A stretch of DNA of 12,851 nucleotides from Rhodoluna limnophila (GTDB taxonomy: Bacteria; Actinomycetota; Actinomycetes; Actinomycetales; Microbacteriaceae), in NCBI GenBank assembly GCA_943326655.2, contig CALPUC020000011.1, positions 1 through 12,851 on the forward strand. The letters are read 5' to 3'. The position numbers and the translations under genes were made by a program. Every line of letters begins with the position of its first letter. The first letter of the stretch is position 1. Shown here piece by piece: positions 6,363 through 12,851 of the stretch. The notes under the pieces were generated by a model. The model was not told the origin of the DNA. It ran no database searches and was given only the letters and a program-made list of their open reading frames with translations.

Positions 6363-7685
6363 CTAATTTCTACGGATGATCTTTCTCAATCGCTCCCAGA
6401 GGCCCACTTTGTCGCTTTCAGCGCCATAGTTCTTAGGCTTGTAGTACCGCCTTTGAGCAATCTCGCCAGTGACATAACTTTGAGCAACAACACCCGCTTC
6501 AATGTCGTGAGGATAGAGATAGCCTTCACCGTTTCCGTATTCACTCGCACCGGCGTAGTTAGAAGAACGAAGGGCCGTCGGTACCGGAATCACGAAACCC
6601 TTACGAACGTCTTCTAGCGCATGGTTGATCGCTAGATAGGCAGAGTTAGATTTCGGGGCGAGGGCAAGATAAATCGTGGTCTCGGAAAGCGCGATTCGAC
6701 CTTCGGGCATACCTATGAGCGCAACCGACTGAGCACAGGAGGTCGCCAGCACCAGAGCCTGCGGGTCTGCCAAACCGATGTCCTCAGCGGCAAGAATCAT
6801 CAGCCTCCTAGCGATAAAGCGGGGATCCTCTCCCCCTTGTATCATCCTGGCCAGCCAGTAAACTGCCGCATCTGCGTCTGAGCCACGAACCGACTTGATG
6901 AAAGCGCTGATTACGTCGTAGTGATTATCGCCGTCTTTGTCGTAGCGTAGCGGGCTATCGGCCAGCGCCTTCTCAAATTCACCCAATTGAATGGTGGCAG
7001 AGGTTCCTTTTCCGCTGCCTTCCCAAGCGGAATAGGCAAGGGCCTCTAGGAAGGTAAGCGCACGCCTGGCATCCCCCTGAGCCATTCGAACGAGTTCAAT
7101 GAGCGCATCGCCCTCGATAGAAACAAGACCCGAGAAACCGCGTTCGTCGGATAGAGCTCGGTTCACCAGTTCCATCAGGTTTTCATCGCTGAGCGGCTGT
7201 AACTGCACGACGAGTGAACGTGAAATCAGTGGCGAGATGACGGAAAACGATGGATTCTCTGTAGTGGCAGCTACCAACGTTACCCAACCAGCCTCGACGG
7301 CCGGAAGCAGCGAATCTTGCTGTGCCTTAGAAAAACGATGGATTTCGTCCAAGAAAAGCACGGTTTCGAGCTTGTACAGCTCGCTATCCGTCTTAGCCCT
7401 CTCGATGACCTCACGAACTTCCTTAACGCCCGCCGAGATCGCGCTCAATTGAACGAGTTTTCGGCCAGACGCGCTACCCAGAACATTGGTGATCGAAGTC
7501 TTTCCGGTTCCCGGAGGGCCCCAGAGCAGCACCGACTGGGAACCGCGTGTGTCACCAGAGAGAAGGCGATGCAGAGGAGAGCCAGGTCGCAGGGCCGACT
7601 CCTGACCGATAACGTCAGAAATGGAAACGGGTCGCATTCTCGCAGCGAGAGGTTCGCTCAACTCAAAGACGTTTTCCAAAATCAC
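6363..7685 (-). CDS. rarA: Replication-associated recombination protein A (RarA/MgsA AAA+ ATPase)
   Basis: A 440-residue AAA+ ATPase of the clamp-loader-related RarA/Mgs1/WRNIP1 family, which acts at stalled replication forks. Seen: the conserved PLAARMRPVSISDVIGQES (12-30), Walker A GPPGTGKT (56-63), Walker B LFLDEIHRF (110-118), sensor 1 TTENPSF (141-147), a probable arginine finger in SPLISR (Arg156), sensor 2 GDARRALTFLEAL (204-216), and the family's C-terminal half including ARRLMILAAEDIGLADP and the DIEAGVVAQSY region. The start is GTG (7683-7685), placed so that the N-terminus matches the family; the site upstream (TTGAGAT) is weak. It is transcribed divergently from ppiB across 69 bases. 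Downstream, a 135-base gap separates it from rpsD, so it may be a separate transcription unit. Confidence 0.95.
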   Translation of the reverse strand: MILENVFELSEPLAARMRPVSISDVIGQESALRPGSPLHRLLSGDTRGSQSVLLWGPPGTGKTSITNVLGSASGRKLVQLSAISAGVKEVREVIERAKTDSELYKLETVLFLDEIHRFSKAQQDSLLPAVEAGWVTLVAATTENPSFSVISPLISRSLVVQLQPLSDENLMELVNRALSDERGFSGLVSIEGDALIELVRMAQGDARRALTFLEALAYSAWEGSGKGTSATIQLGEFEKALADSPLRYDKDGDNHYDVISAFIKSVRGSDADAAVYWLARMIQGGEDPRFIARRLMILAAEDIGLADPQALVLATSCAQSVALIGMPEGRIALSETTIYLALAPKSNSAYLAINHALEDVRKGFVIPVPTALRSSNYAGASEYGNGEGYLYPHDIEAGVVAQSYVTGEIAQRRYYKPKNYGAESDKVGLWERLRKIIRRN

Positions 7686-7754
7686 ATCTCAAGGCTACGT
7701 CAACCCGAGCAGCCATCAAGTCAAGTAAACTTATGCGAGAAAGTTGGAGGAAAT
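7686..7754. promoter_or_regulatory. Divergent promoter region between rarA and ppiB
   Basis: Sixty-nine bases separate two divergent start codons, so promoters for both genes should lie here or extend into the neighbouring coding regions. Towards rarA a TTGACT (minus strand, 7719-7724) resembles a -35 box but has no clear -10 partner at the normal distance. Towards ppiB a TAAACT (7726-7731) resembles a -10 box, again without a good -35. No operator-like palindrome was seen. The assignment rests on gene orientation. Confidence 0.4.
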
Positions 7755-7757
7755 TTG
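7746..7757 (+). promoter_or_regulatory. Strong ribosome site that fixes the TTG start of ppiB
   Basis: GGAGG at 7746-7750 is followed by AAAT and then TTG at 7755-7757. The reading frame stays open far upstream into the rarA antisense, so the start must be chosen by the ribosome site. This is the only start-like codon with a Shine-Dalgarno match next to it, and it gives a sensible basic N-terminus before the membrane helix. Confidence 0.75.
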
Positions 7758-8498
7758 ACCAAGCCGAAACCGAAGCTATCTAAGGCCGCCCAGGCCCGCA
7801 TCGATAACTACGAAGCAAAATCTACTCTTGTTGAAGGCAGATCAGCCGTTCGTAGAAAAGACAACCTGCTCTCACTAGGTGTCATCGCCGGAGCGATTGT
7901 GGTGGCTGTTGCTCTTCAACTCGCTTACTTTCACCTAGGCCCAGGCATTCCTAAGCCAGCGCCCAAGCCACAGACCGCACCAGACGCTGCGCTCGCGGAG
8001 AACCGCGTATGGACCGGCGCAATGTCGGTCGCAGGATCGCCTATTGAGTTTGAACTTTATGGAGATAAAGCACCGAAAGCCGTAGCAAACTTCGTCTCAC
8101 TAACTCAAAAAGGCTTCTTTGAGAACGTAAGTTGCCACCGACTGGTAACTCAGGGAATTTTTGTTCTTCAGTGCGGCGACCCGGCAGGAACCGGAACCGG
8201 AGGACCAGGTTATAACTTCGGGCCAATCGAAAACGCACCCGCCGACGACGTCTACGGTCCTGGAATCCTGGCAATGGCGCGTCAAGGTGGCAATGGCGCG
8301 AGCATGGGCTCTCAGTTCTTCATCGTTTACAGCGAGAGCGAGATTCCCTCCGACGCAGCCGGTGGTTACACAGTCTTTGGCAAGTTAACCAAAGGTCTCG
8401 GTTCCATTTCAAACATCGCAGAAGACGGCACAGCCGATGGCGGCACTGATGGACCTCCGAAGAACAAGGTTTTACTCACCGCAATTTCAGTAAAATAG
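7755..8498 (+). CDS. ppiB: Membrane-anchored cyclophilin-type peptidyl-prolyl isomerase
   Basis: A 247-residue protein from a TTG start. Residues 1-37 are basic and polar, 38-58 form a transmembrane helix (LLSLGVIAGAIVVAVALQLAY), a Pro/Ala/Lys linker follows (62-80), and a cyclophilin domain fills about 84-247. Domain marks: ELYGDKAPKAVANFV (100-114), CHRL (127-130) with the catalytic arginine at 129, LQCGDPAGTGTGGPGY (138-153), GSQFFIVY (185-192) and GGYTVFGK (203-210). The domain should lie outside the membrane if the basic N-terminus stays inside, and would speed cis-trans prolyl isomerisation of exported proteins. The CHRL/LQCGDP form and the convergent neighbour rel match mycobacterial PpiB (Rv2582). 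DUF349 follows on the same strand 31 bases later. Confidence 0.92.
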   Translation: MTKPKPKLSKAAQARIDNYEAKSTLVEGRSAVRRKDNLLSLGVIAGAIVVAVALQLAYFHLGPGIPKPAPKPQTAPDAALAENRVWTGAMSVAGSPIEFELYGDKAPKAVANFVSLTQKGFFENVSCHRLVTQGIFVLQCGDPAGTGTGGPGYNFGPIENAPADDVYGPGILAMARQGGNGASMGSQFFIVYSESEIPSDAAGGYTVFGKLTKGLGSISNIAEDGTADGGTDGPPKNKVLLTAISVK

Positions 8499-8529
8499 TG
8501 ACATCCCACACAATCGAGATAGGTAACTA

Positions 8530-9747
8530 ATGACCACCACCGAATACGGTCGCGTTGACAGCGAGAACAATGTCTATGTCATCGAACCCAACGGCGAAAG
8601 AAAAGTTGGTCAGTACCCAAACGTCTCAGCTGAAGAAGCACTCGCACACTTTGTAAACAAGTACGAGGCCTTTGCCGGAGCAGTTAAATTGTTGGAACAG
8701 CGTGTGCACAAGAAAGCTGACGCAGACTCGATCAGCAAGGCCGCAGCGAAGCTAACAGTTGATCTAATCGAAGCAAATGCGGTCGGCGACTTGCAGGCAC
8801 TTCGCGAAAGAGTACTCGCTCTTGCACCGAAAATTCAGGACCTACTCAACTCCAAGAAAGCCGTAAATCAGGAAGCCGCAACCGCGGCCCTGGCGAAACG
8901 GGAGGAAATTGCGGCAAAGGCAGAAGCTCTAGCAAACGGCGATCTGAGCAAAGTGATTTGGAAAAACCTCAGCGCGCAACTGACCGCCTTGTTCGACGAA
9001 TGGCAGCTCGTTCAAAAGAGTGGCGCACGCGTACCAAAGGGCGAGGCCGATGCGATTTGGAAACGCTTTCAAACTGCGCGCAACAAGATCGAGACAGCAA
9101 AACGAGCATTCTTCGCCGAAGCTGGTTCTAAAGCAAAGGCCGCCAAGGCAACAAAAGAGAATATCGTAAAGAGCGCCGAAGCTCTAGTTGCCAAGGGCGC
9201 AGACGCGGTTGTTGCTTACCGTAAACTTCTGGACGAATGGAAAGCAGCCGGTCGTTCTAAAAACGATGACGAACTGTGGAAGCGATTCAAAGCAGCCGGA
9301 GATGCAATTTATGCTGCAAAAGGTCAGCAAATTGCCATAGTTTCGGCATCGCAAGGCGAGGCTCTTACCGCCAAGTTAGCCCTCCTCGAAGAGGCAAAAC
9401 AAATCGATCCAGAGAAGAACCTAGCCGAGGCCAAGCGCCTGCTCAGCAGCATTCAGGATCGTTGGGAGAAAGCCGGTCGGGTTGCAAAAACTGACCTTGC
9501 CAAAACCGACGACAAACTGCGCGCCATCGAAACAGCTGTTAAGAACGCAGAGCGCGACCACTGGAAATCTAGCGATCCAGTAGCTAAGGCGCGCAAGGAC
9601 GACGTCACAATCAAACTCGAGGACGCCATCGCCAAGCTCGAACGCGAATTGTCTGCGGCAACAGACAAGAAGAAGGTTGCTGAACTAACCGACGCTTTAG
9701 CCGCCCGCAAGTCATGGCTAGAAGTCGTTTTAGCTGGCGCTAAGTAA
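8530..9747 (+). CDS. DUF349 repeat protein, function unknown
   Basis: A 405-residue, Ala/Lys/Glu-rich protein predicted to be almost entirely helical, with no signal peptide or membrane segment, so probably cytoplasmic. The N-terminus (EYGRVDSENNVYVIEPNGER, then KVGQYP and EEALAHFVNKYEA) is the typical actinobacterial leader of DUF349 proteins. At least three DUF349-like helical repeats follow, at about 148-195 (FDEWQLV then AIWKRFQTARNKI), 226-265 (LLDEWKAAGRS then ELWKRFKAAGDAIYAAK) and 303-345 (IQDRWEKAGRV, more diverged). Each has a Trp in the first helix and most a Trp-Lys-Arg-Phe in the second. No catalytic residues are evident and no function is established to my knowledge. The ATG is preceded by ATAGGT. 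The stop directly abuts the stop of convergent rel. Confidence 0.88.
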   Translation: MTTTEYGRVDSENNVYVIEPNGERKVGQYPNVSAEEALAHFVNKYEAFAGAVKLLEQRVHKKADADSISKAAAKLTVDLIEANAVGDLQALRERVLALAPKIQDLLNSKKAVNQEAATAALAKREEIAAKAEALANGDLSKVIWKNLSAQLTALFDEWQLVQKSGARVPKGEADAIWKRFQTARNKIETAKRAFFAEAGSKAKAAKATKENIVKSAEALVAKGADAVVAYRKLLDEWKAAGRSKNDDELWKRFKAAGDAIYAAKGQQIAIVSASQGEALTAKLALLEEAKQIDPEKNLAEAKRLLSSIQDRWEKAGRVAKTDLAKTDDKLRAIETAVKNAERDHWKSSDPVAKARKDDVTIKLEDAIAKLERELSAATDKKKVAELTDALAARKSWLEVVLAGAK

Positions 9748-9761
9748 CTAGTTGTTACTTA
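9741..9761. terminator. Inverted repeat containing or overlapping both convergent stop codons
   Basis: TAAGTAAC (9741-9748) and GTTACTTA (9754-9761) form a perfect 8-bp stem around a 5-base loop. With one bulged base a further CGC/GCG can pair outside. The TAA stop of the DUF349 gene lies wholly in the left arm, and the TAG stop of rel spans the left arm and loop. There is no T-run on either side, so it is not a classic intrinsic terminator. As the only structure between two convergent genes with no spacer, it may still act as a two-way terminator or 3'-end stabiliser. Confidence 0.45.
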
Positions 9762-11994
9762 CGCGATAAACGTCATAAACAGCGTCTATTCGCTTAACCG
9801 CATTCAATAGGTGTTCTAGTACCGATGGGTCACCCATCTCAAAAACAAATCTGCTTAGAGCTACTCGGTCGCTTCGGGTAGACACCGAGGCGGAAAGAAT
9901 ATTCACATGGTGTTCGGCGAGCACCCTGGTCACGTCGGAGAGTAAACCGCCTCGGTCCAATGCTTCGATCTGAATGTTGACCAAAAACAGGCTCTTTGAG
10001 TTTTCCGCCCAACTTACGTCCATCAGGCGTTCGGGCTGCTGTTCGAGATCGAGGACATTTTTGCAGTCAATGCGGTGAACCGAAACTCCTGAACCTCTAG
10101 TAACAAAACCAACTATTTTGTCTCCAGGTACCGGGGTGCAGCACCGAGCGAGCTTAACTAAAACGTCGTCGTCGCCTCGAACTAGAACGCCCGAGTTGTC
10201 GCTTCTCTTTCGATCGGCACTTATGTTTCGAGTGGGAATTTGAAAAGGCTCTACGCTGTCGTCTTCTTCAACAAGAGAAGCCGTAAGTTTCTCAACCACC
10301 GACTGGGCGGAGATGTGGTTCTCCCCCACAGCGGCATAAAGAGACTCCACGTCGCCAAATCTAAGCTCATGAGCTAACTTCACAATCACATCGGCCGCGA
10401 GTAACTTCTGGAGAGGCAGGTTCTGCTTCCTCATGGCCTTAACAATCAGATCTTTACCCGACTCAACCGCGTCATCTCGTCGCTCATTTGAGAACCATTG
10501 CTTGATCTTGGCTCTAGCCCTAGATGAGGCAACGAAATTGAGCCAGTCCTGGCTAGGTGAGGCGTCGACGGATTTAGAGGTAAATATCTCAACCACATCT
10601 CCGGAAGCGAGCTTGGTCTCCAAGGGCACTAACCGACCGTTTACCTTTGCTCCCATTGTGCGATGACCAACGTCGGTGTGAATCGTGTAAGCAAAGTCCA
10701 CCGGTGTCGCCCCAGTCGGAAGCCCAACTACCTTTCCCTTGGGAGTGAAGACATAAACGTCTTTGGCGCCAATTTCGAAACGCAGCGAGTCGAGAAACTC
10801 CGCGGGATCTTGAGTTTCGGATTGCCAGTCGGTGAGGTGCTTTAGCCAAGCCATGTCCTCTTCGCCTGAGATGGAACTATCGCCGATTTGCTCTTTGTAC
10901 TTCCAGTGTGCGGCAACACCAAATTCGGCGCGCTGGTGCATTTCATGAGTTCGGATCTGTATCTCAATCGGGCGACCATTTGGTCCGATTACTGTAGTGT
11001 GTAAAGACTGGTAAAGATTAAACTTTGGCATCGCAATGTAGTCTTTGAAGCGCCCTGGAACGGGATTCCACCTCGAGTGAATTGCCCCGAGAGCTCCGTA
11101 ACAGTCTCTTACGTCGTCGACGAGGATACGAATTCCGACCAAATCATAGATTTCATCGAACTCGCGCCCACGAACCACCATCTTTTGGTAGATGCTGTAA
11201 TACTGCTTTGGCCGGCCATCGACTTTCGCTTTGATCTTGTTCTCTTTGAGGTCTTCTCCAATGCTCTTTATAACCCCATCAATGAATTCACTTCGTTTTG
11301 GAGTTCTCTGCTTAACCAGGTTTACGATTTCCTCGTAAACCTTTGGATAAAGCACTGCGAACGATAGATCTTCTAGCTCGTTTTTGATTGTGCTAATTCC
11401 AAGCCGATGAGCTAAAGGTGCGTAGATTTCCAGTGTTTCCTGGGCCTTGCGCTGGGCTCTCTCCAACTCAACAAAGCCCCAGGTTCTAGCGTTGTGGAGT
11501 CTGTCGGCAAGCTTTATCACCAAGACCCGAATGTCTTTTGACATGGAGACAACCATCTTGCGAACAGTTTCCGCCTGGGCATTATCGCCAAACTTGACCT
11601 TGTCTAGTTTGGTTACTCCATCTACCAGCAAAGTGATTTCATCGCCGAAATCTTTTTGAAGCATAGCCAGCGTGTAATCAGTATCTTCAACCGTGTCATG
11701 AAGAAGAGCCGCGGCAATAGTGCTCGGCCCAATACCTAGATCAGCAAGAATTTGAGCCACCGCTAATGGGTGGGTAATGTACGGCTCGCCACTTTTACGC
11801 TTCTGGCCCTCGTGAGCCTTTTCAGCGATGACATAGGCTTTTTCTATAACCGCAAGGTCGGATTTCGGGTGATTGGACTTGGTTACCCGGAGAAGCTCGT
11901 TTACCTCAGCGCTGTGCGGACCGGAACGACCGAAGATTCTGCCTAGTCCGCTCCTAATGGCCTGGATGGATCCTGTGCCATTAACCTCGGACAT
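9748..11994 (-). CDS. rel: Bifunctional (p)ppGpp synthetase/hydrolase (RelA/SpoT family)
   Basis: A 748-residue long RSH protein that makes and degrades the stringent-response alarmone (p)ppGpp. Order: an HD hydrolase domain with YITHP (72-76) and HDTVED (99-104), both intact; a synthetase domain at about 255-370 with GRPKQYYSIYQKM (260-272), DLVGIRI, RFKDYIAMPKFNLYQSLHTT (315-334), EIQIRTHEMHQRAEFGVAAH (344-363); a TGS domain from about 410 (DVYVFTPKGKV, DFAYTIHTDVGHR); a Cys motif CCTPVPGD near 616 with a later VHRIDC; and a C-terminal ACT domain (about 665-740). The RFKD motif and intact HD residues are the marks of bifunctional Rel rather than synthetase-only RelA. The ATG has a GGAAGTGAG site and lies 23 bases after secF, suggesting co-transcription. 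Confidence 0.97.
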   Translation of the reverse strand: MSEVNGTGSIQAIRSGLGRIFGRSGPHSAEVNELLRVTKSNHPKSDLAVIEKAYVIAEKAHEGQKRKSGEPYITHPLAVAQILADLGIGPSTIAAALLHDTVEDTDYTLAMLQKDFGDEITLLVDGVTKLDKVKFGDNAQAETVRKMVVSMSKDIRVLVIKLADRLHNARTWGFVELERAQRKAQETLEIYAPLAHRLGISTIKNELEDLSFAVLYPKVYEEIVNLVKQRTPKRSEFIDGVIKSIGEDLKENKIKAKVDGRPKQYYSIYQKMVVRGREFDEIYDLVGIRILVDDVRDCYGALGAIHSRWNPVPGRFKDYIAMPKFNLYQSLHTTVIGPNGRPIEIQIRTHEMHQRAEFGVAAHWKYKEQIGDSSISGEEDMAWLKHLTDWQSETQDPAEFLDSLRFEIGAKDVYVFTPKGKVVGLPTGATPVDFAYTIHTDVGHRTMGAKVNGRLVPLETKLASGDVVEIFTSKSVDASPSQDWLNFVASSRARAKIKQWFSNERRDDAVESGKDLIVKAMRKQNLPLQKLLAADVIVKLAHELRFGDVESLYAAVGENHISAQSVVEKLTASLVEEDDSVEPFQIPTRNISADRKRSDNSGVLVRGDDDVLVKLARCCTPVPGDKIVGFVTRGSGVSVHRIDCKNVLDLEQQPERLMDVSWAENSKSLFLVNIQIEALDRGGLLSDVTRVLAEHHVNILSASVSTRSDRVALSRFVFEMGDPSVLEHLLNAVKRIDAVYDVYRVSNN

Positions 11995-12017
11995 CGCTCA
12001 CTTCCGCTTTCAAAACG

Positions 12018-12851
12018 CTATCCGCGCTTGGCTAGAACTTTCTCCGCGGCTAACTTGAACTTGGTCTCGCCTTCGCGCAGCTGAGAGTAAAGCGGAGAAG
12101 CAATGAAGATAGTGGAGAAGGTTCCCACCAGCATACCGATAAAGATAGCAAGCGAAATGTCGCGCAGAGTTCCAGCACCGAAAACAAAAGCACCGATGAA
12201 CAAAATCGAAGCCACCGGCAAGATTGCAACAACCGTGGTGTTGATTGAGCGAACCAGGGTTTGGTTAATGGCGAGGTTTACTCGCTCGGCAAACGTAGCG
12301 GTTTCGCTGTGCTCCACTTCAAGCGTGTTCTCGCGAATTTTGTCGAAGACCACAACGGTGTCGTAGAGCGAATAACCAAGGATGGTCAAGAATCCAATGA
12401 CTGCCGCAGGAGTCACTTCGAAACCGAAGGCTCCATAAATACCGGTGGTGATAACCATGTCGTGGATAAGGGCAACCATGGCTGCAATCGACATTTTTAC
12501 CGTGCGGAAATACAACGCCATCAGCACGGCAGCGAGGATTAGGAACCAAATTAGACCGATGAGAGCCTTATTCGTTACGTCGCCTCCCCATGAAGCACTG
12601 ATATAGCTTGAAGAAACAGCAGACGGATCTAGAGAGTAAGCCCTGGCCAAATCCTTTCGAAGCTCTTCAGACTCTGAATCACTGAGTTGAGGAGTTTGTG
12701 CGCGAACGGAATCTGAACCAACCGTGGCAACAACAATTTCCTTGTTTGGAATTGCCTCTTCAATGGTCTCTCTAGCCAGTTCAACGCCTTTGCTGGCTGC
12801 TCCGGTGATAGTAAATTCTGATCCGCCACGGAATTCGATACCGAAGTTGAA
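12018..12851 (-). CDS. secF: Protein translocase subunit SecF, N-terminus cut by window edge
   Basis: The frame is open from the window edge to a TAG at 12018-12020, giving 277 visible residues. The visible start FNFGIEFRGGSEF is the conserved segment just after the first transmembrane helix of SecF, so roughly 40-50 N-terminal residues are missing, including TM1. Next comes the soluble loop, then five membrane helices: ALIGLIWFLILAAVLMALYF, the ALIHDMVITTGIYGAFGFEV segment, the GFLTILGYSLYDTVVVFDKI segment with IREN after it, a helix around TVVAILPVASILFIGAFVFG, and the one around LAIFIGMLVGTFSTIFIASP. The family signature GYSLYDTVVVFDKIREN is intact. SecF pairs with SecD and uses the proton gradient to help pull exported proteins through SecYEG; secD should lie just beyond the edge. 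rel follows after 23 bases; the apt gene common here is absent. Confidence 0.96.
   Translation of the reverse strand, partial: FNFGIEFRGGSEFTITGAASKGVELARETIEEAIPNKEIVVATVGSDSVRAQTPQLSDSESEELRKDLARAYSLDPSAVSSSYISASWGGDVTNKALIGLIWFLILAAVLMALYFRTVKMSIAAMVALIHDMVITTGIYGAFGFEVTPAAVIGFLTILGYSLYDTVVVFDKIRENTLEVEHSETATFAERVNLAINQTLVRSINTTVVAILPVASILFIGAFVFGAGTLRDISLAIFIGMLVGTFSTIFIASPLYSQLREGETKFKLAAEKVLAKRG

Noticed and set aside
7317..7754. A plus-strand frame open through the rarA antisense and continuous with ppiB, which would give a 393-residue protein.
   Set aside because: The extra 146 codons lie opposite conserved rarA sequence, resemble no protein, and lack a ribosome site. GGAGG before TTG at 7755 fixes the real start.
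7733..7783. A 16-codon ORF (ATG CGA GAA ...) overlapping the ppiB start in another frame, a possible leader peptide.
   Set aside because: It has no ribosome site of its own, its composition is unremarkable, and it covers the ppiB Shine-Dalgarno by chance of frame.
9741..9761. The inverted repeat considered as a recombination or attachment site.
   Set aside because: No integrase, duplicate copy or foreign gene is nearby; its position on the convergent stops fits a transcript-end role better.
12018..12650. A shorter secF beginning at TTG 12650.
   Set aside because: The frame remains open to the window edge, and the upstream residues match conserved SecF sequence (FNFGIEFRGG), so the TTG is an internal leucine codon.
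12629..12829. A 66-codon minus-strand ORF at the window end.
   Set aside because: It overlaps secF in another frame and its translation shows no recognisable pattern.

Overview
The window reads as a gene-dense housekeeping stretch of an actinobacterial chromosome. The evidence is gene content, gene order and protein details: a membrane-anchored cyclophilin with the CHRL/LQCGDP signature, a cysteine-poor S4, and the aroC-aroE-mltG-ruvX-alaS and rel-secF blocks. Base composition looks close to 50% GC by eye and the spacers are very short. That fits a small-genome, moderate-GC member of the Microbacteriaceae (for example the freshwater Luna-type lineages) better than a typical high-GC soil actinomycete. 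The family assignment is inference.

Layout. Positions 1-7685 are read from the minus strand, in transcription order: rarA (7685-6363), a 135-base spacer with a hairpin and a possible promoter, rpsD, a DUF948-type membrane protein, a 70-residue membrane protein, alaS, ruvX, mltG, aroE and the first 15 codons of aroC, cut by the window edge. From rpsD to aroC the genes overlap or lie 3-27 bases apart, so they probably form one operon. Positions 7755-9747 hold the only plus-strand genes: a membrane-anchored cyclophilin (ppiB) and a DUF349-repeat protein. Positions 9748-12851 return to the minus strand with secF (its N-terminus beyond the window edge), followed by the bifunctional (p)ppGpp synthetase/hydrolase rel.

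How the genes work together. The rpsD-aroC run mixes translation (S4, alanyl-tRNA synthetase), a YqgF/RuvX nuclease-fold protein, cell-wall glycan processing (MltG) and the shikimate pathway (AroE, AroC). RarA works at stalled forks. SecF belongs to the protein export machinery, Rel sets the stringent response, and the cyclophilin is predicted to catalyse prolyl isomerisation near the membrane, probably on its outer face. Much of this neighbourhood also exists in Mycobacterium (aroE-mltG-ruvX-alaS-rarA; ppiB convergent with relA, near secF). The apt gene often found between secF and rel is absent here.

No tRNA, rRNA, CRISPR array, insertion sequence, phage gene or defence system was seen, and I do not claim a new system. 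The points most worth a second look are small-scale: an 8-bp inverted repeat that contains or overlaps the stop codons of two abutting convergent genes, two identical 8-base TTG/stop overlaps in the operon, the rpsD leader hairpin, and the paired small membrane proteins between rpsD and alaS.
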